From positions 3,782,001 to 3,846,000 of the forward strand of contig NZ_CP045652.1 in NCBI RefSeq assembly GCF_009557615.1: 64,000 bases of DNA. The letters are read 5' to 3'. The DNA comes from Sphingobacteruim zhuxiongii (GTDB lineage: Bacteria > Bacteroidota > Bacteroidia > Sphingobacteriales > Sphingobacteriaceae). The position numbers were made by a program, and so were the translations under genes. Under the pieces are notes generated by a model, which was not told where the DNA came from, made no database searches, and worked only from the letters and a program-made list of their open reading frames with translations. Positions 35,301 to 43,990 of the stretch are shown here, piece by piece (position 1 is the first letter of the stretch; every line of letters begins with the position of its first letter).

Positions 35301-35861
35301 TTATTTTACACGTTCGATGTAATCTCCGGTACGTGTGTCAACTTTAACTTTATCACCTTGATTAATAAACAAAGGCACATTGATTTCAACCCCTGTCTCC
35401 ACAGTTGCTTTTTTCAAGGCATTTGTTGATGTATCACCTTTCACCGCTGGCTCTGTGTAAGTAATCTCTAATTCCACGTTTTGAGGAGCTTGCGCCATAA
35501 TAGGCTCATCACTTTCAAAAGCAACAATTACATTCATACCTTCTTTTAAGAAACGAGCAGTACCACCAAATAGCAATTTAGGAATATTGAATTGTTCGTA
35601 GGTCTCATTATCCATCACCACGAAAAAGTCTGCATCATCATATAAATATTGGTAGTCATTAGTCTCTACACGTGCAATTTCAACCTCTTCATCGGTTCTA
35701 AATCTGTATTCCACTAATTTACCGGTCTTCACATTACGCATCCTAGCTTGGTAGAATGCACGTAAGTTTCCTGGTGTACGGTGGATAAACTCCTCTACCG
35801 TTACTAATTCACCATTAAAACGAAGGACGTTCCCATTCTTTACGTCTGAAGCTTTTGCCAT
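35301..35861 (-). CDS. efp: elongation factor P
   Basis: 186 residues, three-domain EF-P (KOW-like N-domain, two OB domains). Enters the ribosomal E site and rescues stalling at polyproline. The loop that reaches the peptidyl-transferase centre reads P30-G-N-L-R34, so the residue aligned with the modified Lys34 of E. coli is Asn32 and is not a site for beta-lysylation or 5-aminopentanol-type Lys modification. Arg34 lies two positions later. No epmA/epmB or earP gene nearby. TATTTTTG (35891-35884) gives a -7 box 22 nt before the ATG, so efp probably has its own promoter. Confidence 0.95.
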   Translation of the reverse strand: MAKASDVKNGNVLRFNGELVTVEEFIHRTPGNLRAFYQARMRNVKTGKLVEYRFRTDEEVEIARVETNDYQYLYDDADFFVVMDNETYEQFNIPKLLFGGTARFLKEGMNVIVAFESDEPIMAQAPQNVELEITYTEPAVKGDTSTNALKKATVETGVEINVPLFINQGDKVKVDTRTGDYIERVK

Positions 35862-35883
35862 AGTCTATATAAATTATTGGTCA

Positions 35884-35891
35884 CAAAAATA
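35884..35891 (-). promoter_or_regulatory. candidate -7 element of efp
   Basis: Minus strand TATTTTTG, exact TAnnTTTG. TTG lies only 12 nt upstream, so the -33 part is not convincing. Confidence 0.4.
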
Positions 35892-35911
35892 TAAAAAGTA
35901 ACCCAAATTGT

Positions 35912-36532
35912 CTATTTAAAATCCATTATTTCAAGATATGCGTTGCAAAATGCATACTCATGTTCTTGATTGGATCCAATGATTAACAGGCGATCTTTTG
36001 AAGTAGCTTCAACAAGATCTAAATACCAACGTTCACCTTCCTTGTCCAAATTACTTGTAGGCTCATCGAGAAAAAGAATCTGACTATTCGCACAACAAGC
36101 TAAAACCAATTTAACACGCTGTTTCATCCCCGAAGAAAAATGACGAATTTCCTTTTGGAAAACCTGTGAACCAAAGCCCAAACGTTCTTTGACAAGCTCC
36201 ATGTTAAATCCTTCCAAATAAGGTTTAAATTTAAAGTGAAAATCAATCAGCTCAAGCAGAGTAAACTCTTCTATCATTTCGACATAAGGAGCCGCAATAC
36301 CGGTATGTTGGTAAATATCTTCTACATCAATTGGAGAATTCACTGAATGATAGGCCAACGTCCCTTCGCTCGGGGTTAAAGATCCAGATAATACTTTTAA
36401 TAAAGTAGATTTACCCGATCCATTAGGACCTAAAATAGCATAACGATTTCCAAAAGAAAAGGTATAATCGACATGCCTAAAAATCCATTCTCGATTATAC
36501 CTTCTACCAATATCTTGTAGAGTTATTTTCAA
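35912..36532 (-). CDS. ABC transporter ATP-binding protein (orphan)
   Basis: 206 residues if started at TTG 36532 (MKITLQDIGRRYN), 16 nt after the lpxA stop; an ATG at 36574 would add 14 residues and overlap lpxA. Complete single nucleotide-binding domain: Walker A GPNGSGKSTLLK, signature FSSGMKQRVKL, Walker B ILFLDEPTSNLD, and switch histidine replaced or shifted (SNQEHEYAF). No permease gene is adjacent. Placement at the end of the lpxD-lpxC-lpxA run hints at an envelope role, but that is only context. The cytochrome-c CcmA-like or LPS-export alternatives cannot be separated here. Confidence 0.85.
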   Translation of the reverse strand: MKITLQDIGRRYNREWIFRHVDYTFSFGNRYAILGPNGSGKSTLLKVLSGSLTPSEGTLAYHSVNSPIDVEDIYQHTGIAAPYVEMIEEFTLLELIDFHFKFKPYLEGFNMELVKERLGFGSQVFQKEIRHFSSGMKQRVKLVLACCANSQILFLDEPTSNLDKEGERWYLDLVEATSKDRLLIIGSNQEHEYAFCNAYLEIMDFK

Positions 36533-36548
36533 ATAATCACAATATAAA

Positions 36549-37343
36549 TTAAATGCCTGATCGACCTTGTCCAAAGCCCTTCACAACACCACGGTTGGAT
36601 GCTCTAACAAAACCTAAAATTTCATCTCTTAATTCCGTTGCCTCGAATTCAGCTTCAACGATATCTAAGGCTTTACCTAAGTTACTATGTTGAACAAACA
36701 ACACGCGGTAAATGTTTTGAATTTCATTGATTTGCTCATTGCTGTAGCCTCTTCTTCTCAAACCAACAGAATTGATTCCTGCGTAAGATATTGGCTCACG
36801 CGCAGCTTTAATATACGGAGGAACATCCTTCCGAACGAGCGTACCACCCGTCACAAAAGCATGTGAACCGATCTTACAAAACTGGTGTACCGCAACCATA
36901 CCTGCTAATACCACATAGTCTCCTACAGTGATATGTCCGGCAAGTGTACTTGAATTTGAAAAAATACAATTGTCGCCGATAAAACAGTCATGTGCGATGT
37001 GGCTGTAAGCCTGAATCAAACAGTTCTTTCCGATTACCGTTTTAAAACGATCTTTCGTTCCTCTATTGATTGTAACACACTCGCGAATGGTCGTATTATC
37101 ACCAATTTCCGCTGTGGTAACTTCACCTTCAAATTTTAAATCTTGAGGTTCACCAGAAATAACCGCCCCTGGGAATATTCTACAATTCTTGCCGATGCGT
37201 GCACCATTCATGATGGTCACGTTCGAGCCAATCCAAGATCCCTCGCCGATTACCACATCTTTGTGGATCGTGCTGAAAGGTTCAATGACAACATTCTGTG
37301 CTATTTTCGCCTCAGGATGTATATATGATAAGGGTTGAATCAT
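36549..37343 (-). CDS. lpxA: UDP-N-acetylglucosamine O-acyltransferase
   Basis: 264 residues, usual size. First step of lipid A synthesis: transfers an R-3-hydroxyacyl chain from ACP to UDP-GlcNAc. Left-handed beta-helix hexapeptide repeats run through the first 190 residues (IHPEAKIAQNVVIEPFSTI and so on). The catalytic His is in SHIAHDCFIGDN near residue 125, and GEPQDLKFEGE is the family motif. Lies 10 nt after lpxC-fabZ; same operon as lpxD. Confidence 0.96.
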   Translation of the reverse strand: MIQPLSYIHPEAKIAQNVVIEPFSTIHKDVVIGEGSWIGSNVTIMNGARIGKNCRIFPGAVISGEPQDLKFEGEVTTAEIGDNTTIRECVTINRGTKDRFKTVIGKNCLIQAYSHIAHDCFIGDNCIFSNSSTLAGHITVGDYVVLAGMVAVHQFCKIGSHAFVTGGTLVRKDVPPYIKAAREPISYAGINSVGLRRRGYSNEQINEIQNIYRVLFVQHSNLGKALDIVEAEFEATELRDEILGFVRASNRGVVKGFGQGRSGI

Positions 37344-37353
37344 TACTTTATTA

Positions 37354-38748
37354 TTATCCTTTTACCTTCACGATTTGAGCCATTAATTCAGCCTCACTCA
37401 CCACTTTGTCGCCAACCATTCCAACACCTTTCATACGCGCAATACCGCGACGAATGGGCTCTAACAACTCACAAGTGAAGATAACTGTATCACCAGGGAC
37501 AACTTGATTCTTGAATCTTGCATTTTCAATCTTCAGGAACAAGGTCAACCAGTTTTCCGGATCAGGTACCGTATTTAAAACCAAAATTCCTCCTGTTTGT
37601 GCCATTGCTTCAATTTGCAAGACTCCAGGAAATAATGGCGCACCAGGGAAATGCCCCATAAATAAGTCCTCATTCATCGTCACATTCTTTAAACCAACGA
37701 CGTTCGTTTCAGAAAGCTCTAAAATCTTGTCGATCATTAAGAATGGTTGACGGTGCGGAAGGATATTCATAATCTGAACCGTGTCATATACCGGAGGCGT
37801 ATTCGGATCATAAACTTTCACGTGTTTTTTGTTCTTCTCGCGCTTCATCTGTGCCTTAATACGTTTTGCAAATGCCACATTTGCAGCGTGTCCAGGACGA
37901 GCCGCCATAATATGTCCTTTAATCGGCTTGCCAACTAGGGCTAAATCACCAATCATATCTAACAATTTATGACGAGCAGGCTCATTTTGATGACGAAGAG
38001 AAATATTATTTAAGATACCTTCTTGAGCAACCTCCACGCGTTTATGGAACAACACCTGTAGTTTCTCTAATTCGCTATCTTCAATTTCCTTATCAACAAT
38101 GACAATGGCATTTGACAAATCACCACCTTTAATTAGGTTTTGACTAACTAAAGCTTCTAGTTCATGTAAGAAACAGAATGTACGAGATGAAGCAATTTCT
38201 TTACTAAACTCATCAATATTAGTAATCGAAGCATGTTGGCTTCCCAATACTGGCGAGTTAAAATCAATCATACAAGTGATACGGTATCCATCAACAGGCA
38301 TTGCGACGATTTCTACTTTATTCTCGGCGTCGTTGTAATGAATATTATCGGTTACTTCAAAATAATCACGATCAGCGTCTTGATCTTGAAAACCAACCTC
38401 TTGTATTTTATCAATAAAGATCGCTGAGCTACCATCTAAAATTGGTACTTCAGGACCATCAATTTCAATCAATACGTTATCCAACTGCAAACCAACTAGA
38501 GCGGCCATTAAGTGCTCTATTGTACTTACAGATGCTCCATTTTGCGAAATGGTTGTTCCCCTAGCTGTGTTTGTTACATTATCTGCATCGACATTCACAA
38601 CAGGCTGACCATCTAAATCCACACGTTTAAATTTATACCAGTGATTTTCCGGAGCAGGCTTCAATGTAAGTTGCACTTGCTTTCCCGTGTGCAACCCAAC
38701 ACCTGAAAATTCAACATCGGATTTAATGGTTCTTTGTTTAACGTTCAT
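37354..38748 (-). CDS. lpxC: bifunctional LpxC-FabZ (deacetylase / 3-hydroxyacyl-ACP dehydratase)
   Basis: 464 residues from ATG 38748 (MNVKQRTIKS); an ATG three codons earlier is possible. The N-terminal half (about 1-300) is LpxC, the zinc deacetylase that commits to lipid A: SGVGLHTG, TIEHLMAAL with zinc His, RHKLLDMIGDLAL, and GHIMAARPGHA with the catalytic His. The C-terminal half (about 315-464) is FabZ: ILPHRQPFLMIDKI and MGHFPGAPLFPGVLQIEAMAQ with the catalytic His and Glu. This fusion is a known feature of Bacteroidota and related groups and ties lipid A synthesis to fatty-acid elongation, since both compete for 3-hydroxyacyl-ACP. Confidence 0.97.
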   Translation of the reverse strand: MNVKQRTIKSDVEFSGVGLHTGKQVQLTLKPAPENHWYKFKRVDLDGQPVVNVDADNVTNTARGTTISQNGASVSTIEHLMAALVGLQLDNVLIEIDGPEVPILDGSSAIFIDKIQEVGFQDQDADRDYFEVTDNIHYNDAENKVEIVAMPVDGYRITCMIDFNSPVLGSQHASITNIDEFSKEIASSRTFCFLHELEALVSQNLIKGGDLSNAIVIVDKEIEDSELEKLQVLFHKRVEVAQEGILNNISLRHQNEPARHKLLDMIGDLALVGKPIKGHIMAARPGHAANVAFAKRIKAQMKREKNKKHVKVYDPNTPPVYDTVQIMNILPHRQPFLMIDKILELSETNVVGLKNVTMNEDLFMGHFPGAPLFPGVLQIEAMAQTGGILVLNTVPDPENWLTLFLKIENARFKNQVVPGDTVIFTCELLEPIRRGIARMKGVGMVGDKVVSEAELMAQIVKVKG

Positions 38749-38783
38749 ATCTATCATTATAGTTTTGCGTAATTCGGGTAAAG

Positions 38784-39821
38784 TTAGGGATTATTTTTAT
38801 CTTTTAATTGCTTCTCGAGTTGCGCTAATCGACGTTCTAGCTCCGGTAATTTGGAATACAGGACTTGCGAACGCAATTCATTATTATATGGAAATGCAGG
38901 ACTTCCACCCCACTTTTTATTCTCTTCTACGATTGATCGGTTAATCCCAGATTGCGCTTGTACTTGCGTACCTTTTGCAATGCTAATATGACCAACTACA
39001 CCAACCTGTCCTCCCAGTATAACGTGTTCTCCAATCTTAGTGCTACCTGAAACTCCAGTTTGTGCAGCTATTACTGTATTTTGCCCAATTTCCACGTTAT
39101 GAGCAATTTGAATTAAGTTATCTAGCTTGACACCATTACGAATGACAGTCGATCCCATCGTTGCACGATCGACAACTGTATTGGCACCAACCTCCACTAA
39201 ATCTTCAATTATTACATTCCCGATTTGAGGAATCTTGTCATAAGTACCATCTTCTTTCGGAGCAAAACCAAAGCCATCGCTTCCAATCACCGCACCTGAA
39301 TGAATGATAACAGACTTCCCAATAACACAATCTTCGTATACTTTAGCTCCAGGAAAAAGGATAGATCCATCGCCTATTTGTACATTATCGCCAATATAAA
39401 CTTGTGGATAAATTTTCACCCTATCCCCTAATTTGACATTCTTCCCGATATAGGCAAAAGCACCAATATAAGGAGATTCGCCGATCTGAGCACTTTCATG
39501 GATATGTACACATTCGTCAATACCCTTACGCTCATTGCGGAGTTCACTATATAATTTAAGCAATTCGGTAAAAGCAGAGTATGCGTTCTTAACACGAATT
39601 AAAGTTGATTTTACGGGCTTTTGTAAGACTAAATCCTCGTTGATGACAATAATACCAGCTTCGATTTCATAGATGAAATGCTCGTATTTAGGATTTGCCA
39701 AAAAGGTTAGGCTCGAGGAGTTGGACTCCTCAATTTTGGAAAGTGTATCTACCAATACGGCAGGATTCCCTTCCACTGTTCCCTTCAATAATGTTGCTAT
39801 CTGTTCAGCGGTAAATTGCAT
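38784..39821 (-). CDS. lpxD: UDP-3-O-(3-hydroxyacyl)glucosamine N-acyltransferase
   Basis: 345 residues. Third step of lipid A synthesis, N-acylation of UDP-3-O-acyl-glucosamine. N-terminal uridine-binding LpxD domain (about 1-95), then hexapeptide beta-helix (about 100-300) with DGFGFAPKEDGTYDKIPQIGNV and the catalytic His region IQIAHNVEIGQNTVIAAQTGVSG broken over two coils. The C-terminal helix ERRLAQLEKQLKD is coiled-coil-like. It is 22 nt after the HD gene and 35 nt before lpxC-fabZ. Confidence 0.95.
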   Translation of the reverse strand: MQFTAEQIATLLKGTVEGNPAVLVDTLSKIEESNSSSLTFLANPKYEHFIYEIEAGIIVINEDLVLQKPVKSTLIRVKNAYSAFTELLKLYSELRNERKGIDECVHIHESAQIGESPYIGAFAYIGKNVKLGDRVKIYPQVYIGDNVQIGDGSILFPGAKVYEDCVIGKSVIIHSGAVIGSDGFGFAPKEDGTYDKIPQIGNVIIEDLVEVGANTVVDRATMGSTVIRNGVKLDNLIQIAHNVEIGQNTVIAAQTGVSGSTKIGEHVILGGQVGVVGHISIAKGTQVQAQSGINRSIVEENKKWGGSPAFPYNNELRSQVLYSKLPELERRLAQLEKQLKDKNNP

Positions 39822-39843
39822 TGGGTAATTATGTGTTATTTTT

Positions 39844-41100
39844 TTAACAATCTTCGAGCATCTCTATATTTACATACCCTATTTCTTTAGGATAAGTCAC
39901 AGCATATTTCTCTACGCGTTTCGCCAACGCCTCTATGTTAGATAAATCAGATGCCTCGGCTATATCACATAGGCGACCATCCTTCTCTAACACTCGAATA
40001 CTGTTTACTAAACTGTCGTAAGCACTATTTACAACAACCTGTTCATATAAAAAATAGCCTAAATCTTTCTCTTCTATATCAAACTTGTCTAGAATCCGTT
40101 CCTTTATTTCCTCCAAAAATTGCGGCGGAAACGCTGTTTTGCTCATCTCTGTCCTAAACAATTCGCGATGAATAATTTTTGAACATAAAAAGCTTAGAAT
40201 CGGATCTTCATGGTCTGCCCAAATCTTAATTGCCGACATAATATCGGTGTCATCTAGACGGGTAAACCAAGTCAAATGCGACTCATTCTCAAGAAAGGTA
40301 TCCCTGTTGATTTGATTCTTCAGGAAATGAGCTAATGCGGGTGTTGCAAACAAGCTAAACCCCTTATTACTTAACTCTTTTGCTCGGGCCAATGCTTTGA
40401 TCATCATCTGTTCGGCACTAATAACCGTTTTATGCAGATAAACTTGCCAATACATTAACCTACGTGCAATCAAAAACTTCTCTACTGAGTAGATTCCTTT
40501 ACTCTCTACAACCAATTCATTGTCCTTTACGTTCAACATCTTGATTATCCGATCGAAAGAAATCACCCCCTCTGATACACCAGTAAAAAAGCTATCCCTA
40601 TTTAAATAATCCATCCGATCAGTATCAAGTTGCCCAGAAACCAATTGATGTAAAAATTTGCGATGATACTTATTATTAAATATGGTAATAGCCAAGTCTA
40701 AACGGCCATCAAATTCCTTATTTAATTTATCCATTAATAGAGCCGAGATGATTTCATGTGAAACTCCTTCGACTAAGGTATGCTCCAATGAATGCGAAAA
40801 AGGACCATGTCCGACATCATGGAGCAAAATAGCGGCTAAAACCGCTTCCTCTTCTTCAACAGAGATCGCTACATCTTTGCCACGAAGCGTTTCTATTGCA
40901 AGACCCATCAAATGCATCGCGCCAATGACATGCTGAAAACGTGTATGCAATGCCCCTGGATATACTAAATGTGTCATGCTTACCTGCTTTATATAGCGTA
41001 AGCGCTGTAGAAACGGGTGTTGTATGATGTCGTAAATGAATCCCGACGGAATTGTTACAAATCCGTACACCGGGTCATTTATTATTTTCTTCTTATTCAA
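39844..41100 (-). CDS. HD-domain phosphohydrolase (dGTPase/SAMHD1-like)
   Basis: 418 residues with a TTG start at 41100 (MNKKKIINDPVYGFV); no nearby ATG is available. HD metal-binding set visible: RFQHVIGAMHLM near 54-65, LLHDVGHGPFSHSLEH near 92-107, and DTDRMDYLNRDS near 160-171. This arrangement matches the YdhJ/SAMHD1-like branch of HD phosphohydrolases, which act on nucleotides such as dNTPs. Actual substrate unknown. First gene of the minus-strand run that continues with lpxD, lpxC-fabZ and lpxA; a linkage commonly seen in Bacteroidota, to my knowledge. Confidence 0.88.
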   Translation of the reverse strand: MNKKKIINDPVYGFVTIPSGFIYDIIQHPFLQRLRYIKQVSMTHLVYPGALHTRFQHVIGAMHLMGLAIETLRGKDVAISVEEEEAVLAAILLHDVGHGPFSHSLEHTLVEGVSHEIISALLMDKLNKEFDGRLDLAITIFNNKYHRKFLHQLVSGQLDTDRMDYLNRDSFFTGVSEGVISFDRIIKMLNVKDNELVVESKGIYSVEKFLIARRLMYWQVYLHKTVISAEQMMIKALARAKELSNKGFSLFATPALAHFLKNQINRDTFLENESHLTWFTRLDDTDIMSAIKIWADHEDPILSFLCSKIIHRELFRTEMSKTAFPPQFLEEIKERILDKFDIEEKDLGYFLYEQVVVNSAYDSLVNSIRVLEKDGRLCDIAEASDLSNIEALAKRVEKYAVTYPKEIGYVNIEMLEDC

Positions 41101-41172
41101 GTGACTAATAACTAGATCTTTAAAGCACCTAGAATTTACAATATACCATATACTACTAGGCTAAGATACGTG

Positions 41173-41180
41173 CAAAGATA
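41173..41180 (-). promoter_or_regulatory. candidate -7 element of HD-lpx operon
   Basis: Minus strand TATCTTTG, exact TAnnTTTG, predicted leader about 68 nt. No TTG at the right distance. Confidence 0.35.
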
Positions 41181-41537
41181 CATAGATGGTACTTAATTAA
41201 TGTTAAAAAAAACGCAAAAAAGACAGTTTTAAGACCTTTTCCACCATTATCCTTTAAATATAATTCTTAAAATTTATTTTCGAGTCTAGCCTGAGTAGAT
41301 AAATGCCCAAAAAAAATGAAAATGCAACCGATTGATTTAACCTAGATTTTAAATCCAACTACCTATATTTCCATGGAATTAAACTACTAATTAATTTCTG
41401 CCAACAATTTTCTGTTTTTTCTTGAACTTCCTTCCGAATCAAGAAGTTAATTTCCTCGCTTAATGTTAAGCAAAGTTAATATTCGCTTATTCGATAAAAA
41501 AAAGGCGTAAATTAGCGATAATAATCAGGAAACTTCC
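41181..41537. other. AT-rich intergenic region between divergent HD gene and porX
   Basis: No gene or convincing structure found. The box TAAATTAG about 30 nt before porX is a weak -7 match only. Confidence 0.4.
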
Positions 41538-43097
41538 ATGCAAAAAACACATATACTTTGGGCTGATGATGAAATCGAGTTCTTGAAACCTCATATTTTA
41601 TTATTAGAACAGAAAGACTATAAAGTTAAAACGGTAAACAACGGATCTGACGCGGTCGAAGCCTTCAAAAATGAGCCTTTTGATTTAGTATTCTTGGATG
41701 AAAACATGCCTGGTCTAACTGGTCTTGAGACATTGAACATCTTAAAATCTATTAATCCTTCGATTCCAACAGTTTTAGTGACTAAAAACGAAGAAGAACA
41801 TTTAATGGAAGATGCTATTGGCGCCAAGATTGATGATTACTTGATTAAACCGGTCAATCCTAAGCAGATTCTGCTCACAATAAAAAAATTCACTGAAAAC
41901 AGACGTTTGGTTAGCGAACGAACTTCCATGGCCTACCAGCAGGATTTTCGACAACTAGGTATGCGAATGAACGATGACCTCGACCATAATGAGTGGGTCG
42001 AAGCATACAAAAAGCTATTATACTGGGAGCTATCATTGGAGAAACTCGAAGATGCAGGCATGCACGAAATATTGACCATGCAAAAATCCGATGCGAATCT
42101 ACTATTCTCAAAATTTATTGAGAAAAACTACCTCAATTGGATGAAGAACCCAGATAACGGCCCGACTTTATCTCATCAACTGTTTAAAAAGAAGGTATTC
42201 CCAAAAATGGAAGCAGAAAAACCGACCTTCTTTTTCCTGATTGACAATTTAAGGTACGATCAGTGGAAGGTCATCAATGAAGTCATTTCTGATTATTACC
42301 GCGTCGAAGAGGAAGATAGTTATTATAGCATTCTCCCGACTGCAACGCAATATGCGCGAAACGCCATCTTCTCAGGTTTAACGCCATTGGAAATGGAAAA
42401 AAGATTCCCCAAAGAATGGCAAAATGACGACGACGAGGGCGGAAAAAACCTCTATGAGGATGTTTTCCTAGCCGATCAAGTTAAGCGGATTTACCGCCGT
42501 GATATAAAACATAGCTATACTAAGGTCATCACACTCGAGCAAGGACGAGAAGTTTTAGAAAACATTAACAAGCATATGCAAATTGATTTAAACGTATTCG
42601 TTTACAATTTTGTTGATATGCTGTCGCATGCGCGAACAGATATGGCTATGATTCGAGAGCTGGCGAATGATGAAGCCGCTTATCGATCATTGACCTTATC
42701 TTGGTTTGAGCATTCACCTCTGCTAGAAGTACTAAAATGGTTGTCTCAAAAAAATGTACGTGTGATTATTACGACAGACCATGGTACGATACGCGTACGC
42801 AAACCAAGCAAGATTATTGGCGACCGAAATACCAATAGTAATTTACGCTACAAACAAGGTAAAAACCTCAATTTTATAGACAAGGATGTCTTTATGATTA
42901 AGAATCCGCTCGATGCGCAACTTCCACGCATAAATGTGAGTTCAACATTTGTATTCGCCAAAGAGGACACCTACTTTGTGTACCCAAATAATTATAATCA
43001 TTTCGTTAATTACTTTGGCGGAACCTTTCAACATGGGGGAATTTCACTTGAAGAAATGATTATTCCATTTATTACGTATTCGCCAAAAGCTTTTTAG
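41538..43097 (+). CDS. porX: PorX-type response regulator with PglZ domain
   Basis: 519 residues. Receiver domain 1-120 with acidic pocket ADDE (9-12), phosphoacceptor Asp54 in FLDENMPG, Thr/Lys switch residues (VTKNEEEHLMEDAIG, DYLIKPV). A helical linker follows, then an alkaline-phosphatase-superfamily PglZ domain from about residue 225 (FFFLIDNLRYDQW, nucleophile Thr in LPTATQYARN, metal ligands in DMLSHAR, TTDHGTIRV). This is the architecture of PorX, which regulates the type IX secretion system with histidine kinase PorY and, in Porphyromonas, the ECF sigma SigP; its PglZ domain hydrolyses cyclic and linear oligonucleotides. porY is not in the window. Confidence 0.93.
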   Translation: MQKTHILWADDEIEFLKPHILLLEQKDYKVKTVNNGSDAVEAFKNEPFDLVFLDENMPGLTGLETLNILKSINPSIPTVLVTKNEEEHLMEDAIGAKIDDYLIKPVNPKQILLTIKKFTENRRLVSERTSMAYQQDFRQLGMRMNDDLDHNEWVEAYKKLLYWELSLEKLEDAGMHEILTMQKSDANLLFSKFIEKNYLNWMKNPDNGPTLSHQLFKKKVFPKMEAEKPTFFFLIDNLRYDQWKVINEVISDYYRVEEEDSYYSILPTATQYARNAIFSGLTPLEMEKRFPKEWQNDDDEGGKNLYEDVFLADQVKRIYRRDIKHSYTKVITLEQGREVLENINKHMQIDLNVFVYNFVDMLSHARTDMAMIRELANDEAAYRSLTLSWFEHSPLLEVLKWLSQKNVRVIITTDHGTIRVRKPSKIIGDRNTNSNLRYKQGKNLNFIDKDVFMIKNPLDAQLPRINVSSTFVFAKEDTYFVYPNNYNHFVNYFGGTFQHGGISLEEMIIPFITYSPKAF

Positions 43098-43145
43098 CGC
43101 TACAGCGGTTTAATCCAAAAATTTATAAATGCATTTTTTGAATTA

Positions 43146-43197
43146 ACTTCAAGAATTGAGATTTTCACTAAAGTGATTCCATCTTTATTCTTGAAGT
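43146..43197. repeat. 52-bp nested inverted repeat after porX
   Basis: Perfect 11-bp arms ACTTCAAGAAT / ATTCTTGAAGT (43146-43156 and 43187-43197) enclosing a second perfect hairpin TCACT-AA-AGTGA (43165-43176). No T tail. Same nested design as the element at 34386-34512. Confidence 0.55.
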
Positions 43198-43353
43198 GTT
43201 CGGAAAGCCTTCCAATGATTTTCTCTTTTCAATCATCCTAAAGATACTTTCCCCTATCACAAAGCAAAAAAAGCCGATATAGAAAAACAATTTCTCGTTT
43301 TTCTTTTAACAAACCAATCTACAATCGTACAGCTTGGATGATGTCTTTCTTAA

Positions 43354-43423
43354 TCTACTTCCCTTTCACCTCCCTTTCAAACCCAATTCAAACCCCTTTC
43401 TTAACCAATCGTATTCGGACATG
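43354..43423. repeat. 70-nt dispersed intergenic repeat, copy B
   Basis: Matches 3314-3383 at 54 of 70 positions with no gap, same orientation. Followed by a small inverted repeat CAATT / AATTG. Part of a 420-nt gap between porX and tsaE with no gene. Confidence 0.6.
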
Positions 43424-43506
43424 CAAAGCAATTGATTCGGAATTGGTTCGGTTCGCCGCACTACCATTTGTAAGAAAATACTAAGCGTTATTTATTAATA
43501 TTTCTC

Positions 43507-43514
43507 TAATTTTG
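43507..43514 (+). promoter_or_regulatory. candidate -7 element of tsaE
   Basis: TAATTTTG, exact TAnnTTTG, ending 3 nt before ATG 43518. No TTG at -33. Would give a leaderless mRNA and rules out the TTG at 43512 as start. Confidence 0.4.
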
Positions 43515-43517
43515 GAC

Positions 43518-43928
43518 ATGGAATATTTGGTAAACTCGACAGATGATCTATCTGCAGCCGCTCAATGGCTGTTGAATCAAAAACCTAACTCGAAAATCTT
43601 TCTCTTTCATGGCCAAATGGGTGCTGGAAAAACAACATTCATTAAAGCAATTTGCGAACAGTTGAATGTAGAAGACAGTACATCAAGTCCCACTTTTTCC
43701 ATTGTAAATGAATATCAATCGACCAACGGAAAGATTTATCACTTCGATTTCTATCGATTAAAGGATGAACAAGAGGCCTATGATTTAGGCTACGAGGAAT
43801 ATTTTTACTCGGATGCCTACTGCTTTATCGAGTGGCCAGAAAAAATTCCAAGCATAATTCCTTTAGATGCGATTAATGTTGAAATTGAAGTCATTGATAG
43901 TCAGAGCCGAAACATAAAAATCAAATAA
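43518..43928 (+). CDS. tsaE: tRNA threonylcarbamoyladenosine biosynthesis ATPase TsaE
   Basis: 136 residues from ATG 43518 (a TTG two codons earlier sits in the -7 box). P-loop ATPase that works with TsaB and TsaD to make t6A37 in ANN-decoding tRNAs. Walker A FHGQMGAGKTTF (about 29-40), switch SSPTFSIVNEY (about 55-65), YHFDFYRL (Walker-B-like Asp) and EWPEKI near the C-terminus are all family motifs. It follows porX, the usual Bacteroidota neighbour to my knowledge, though alanine dehydrogenase, which often comes next, is here about 4 kb away. Confidence 0.94.
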   Translation: MEYLVNSTDDLSAAAQWLLNQKPNSKIFLFHGQMGAGKTTFIKAICEQLNVEDSTSSPTFSIVNEYQSTNGKIYHFDFYRLKDEQEAYDLGYEEYFYSDAYCFIEWPEKIPSIIPLDAINVEIEVIDSQSRNIKIK

Positions 43929-43990
43929 TTTTCTTTCCTGCTGCAACCCTTTCCGCGCCATTGGCGTCTTTATAATAAACCGAACATCAA

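Noticed and set aside
43281..43304. AGAAAAAC / GTTTTTCT hairpin as porX terminator
   Set aside because: Very AT-rich 8-bp stem, 180 nt from the stop; not better than chance in this region.
43512..43517. TTG as the tsaE start
   Set aside because: It is inside the TAATTTTG box; ATG 43518 is adjacent and gives a normal N-terminus.
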